64,000 bases of DNA, taken from the NCBI RefSeq assembly GCF_029227915.1, contig NC_079881.1:25211501-25275500 (forward strand), given 5' to 3'. This document shows positions 63,526 through 64,000 of this stretch, piece after piece (the first letter of the stretch is position 1; the number at the start of each line of letters is the position of its first letter). Made by a program: the position numbers and the translations under genes. The notes below the pieces were generated by a model that worked only from the letters and a program-made list of their open reading frames with translations, was not told the origin of the DNA and ran no database searches. The stretch comes from Hydractinia symbiolongicarpus (Eukaryota; Cnidaria; Hydrozoa; Anthoathecata; Hydractiniidae).

Positions 63526-64000
63526 TCGTTTTAGTGGTGAAAAATAATTTAAAGAATCGTCGGGAAATGAGTTTACACCCTGGGTACTTTCTTTGTATAC
63601 TTTTGACTATACGGGCCGAGTCCGGGATTTACGTGAAATCGCGGTTTCTGTTTGCCGGCGATTAAACTCCTTTTATTCAGCGTCTCATAAAAAATGAAAT
63701 CATTTTTGAAAATTACAAGTCTCATGCGTCTTAGTGGTAGAAAAATAATTTAAAAAATCGTTCAAGAAATGAGTTTACTCCCTGGGTCCTTTCTTTGTAT
63801 ACATTCGACTATACGGGCCGATTCCGGGATATACGGGAAATCGCGGGTTTTCGTTTGCCGGCGATTAACCTCCTTTTATTCAGCGTCTCATCAAAAATGA
63901 AATCATTTTTGAAAACTACAAGTCTCATTCGTTTTAGTGGTGAAAAATAATTTAAAGAATCGTTCGGGAAATGAGTTTACTCCCTGGGTACTTTCTTTGT

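Larger units (their letters stand above)
1..64000. repeat. Continuous satellite array, ~202-203 bp monomer, ~316 copies
   Basis: The same unit recurs without a break across the window: an AT-rich junction, then GAAATGAGTTTACT, GTATAC, a CGGG-rich stretch, TTCGTTTGCCGGCG, TTTTATTCAGCGTCTCAT, and ACTACAAGTCTCATGCG. Distances between equivalent sites are multiples of about 202.5 bp throughout, and all copies face the same way. No interval longer than one monomer departs from the repeat, so no stretch holds a gene, RNA or mobile element. The unit is 201-203 bp (a few are 194-195), which is not a multiple of three, so reading frames are not kept from copy to copy. Satellite DNA of this kind usually forms centromeric or heterochromatic blocks; that role is inferred here, not seen. 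The family and host lineage are not recognised. Confidence 0.98.

Noticed and set aside
1-64000. CRISPR array
   Set aside because: Units are about 203 bp, directly contiguous, and vary as related subtypes. There are no short constant repeats separated by unrelated spacers and no cas-like genes.
1-64000. Ribosomal DNA spacer subrepeats
   Set aside because: No rRNA-like sequence or unique spacer appears in 64 kb, and spacer subrepeat blocks are usually only a few kb long.
1-64000. Transposable element or terminal repeats
   Set aside because: Monomer spacing is never interrupted by more than a few bases. No target-site duplications, poly-A insertions, long terminal repeats or transposase-like frames are seen.
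1-64000. Bacterial operon, phage or defence system
   Set aside because: No coding density, ribosome-binding-site pattern or recognisable protein exists on either strand. The window offers satellite organisation only.

Overview
The whole 64,000-base window is one uninterrupted tandem satellite array. A monomer of about 202-203 bp repeats head to tail, all in one orientation, from the first base to the last. That makes roughly 316 copies. Both edges cut through the array, so no flanking unique DNA is visible. I found no protein gene, RNA gene, transposon, CRISPR array, telomere repeat or other non-satellite sequence. The 60-75 codon open frames on both strands are by-products of the repeat.

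This points to the nuclear genome of a eukaryote, in a centromeric, pericentromeric or other heterochromatic domain. I do not recognise the family and cannot name the lineage. The consensus is about 39% GC (79 of 203 by hand count). It holds about 13 CpG per monomer, an observed/expected ratio near 1.7. Many differences between copies are CpG to TpG or CpA changes, which suggests recent homogenisation or weak methylation rather than an old, heavily methylated repeat.

Each monomer has a variable first part (about bases 1-113 counted from the AT-rich junction) and a nearly invariant second part (about 114-200). The second part carries a 22-bp inverted repeat flanked by two GTCTCAT direct repeats. 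Two classes of monomer can be told apart by linked differences about 50 bp apart. Class 1 has junction TAAAAAATCG with TATACATT. Class 2 has junction TAAAGAATCG with TATACTTTT. Subtypes used below: A, E, D, G, H (class 1); B, C, F, I (class 2).

Layout: (I) 1-15,616, mosaics of E, A, F, C and B, including seven-monomer units of about 1.42 kb. (II) 15,617-about 35,640, C, B, A and D mosaics with seven 194-195 bp short monomers and consecutive multimers of 8, 5, 5, 6 and 6 monomers. (III) about 35,640-41,504, D-like monomers carrying GTAATGAGTG and a dispersed eight-monomer module. (IV) 41,505-55,242, a seven-monomer higher-order repeat of about 1,413 bp, marked by a CGCGAATTCGCG palindrome. (V) 54,836-58,686, two kinds of five-monomer unit of about 1,013 bp. 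(VI) 58,687-64,000, four-monomer units of about 810 bp and a 2,835-bp displaced duplication; parts of it match 33.4-37.5 kb.

The pattern fits repeated unequal crossover and conversion acting on blocks of several monomers. No genes are present to work together. Any function would be structural, such as chromatin, centromere or protein binding. All monomer types and duplications were read by eye, so identities are approximate and the assembly itself was not checked.
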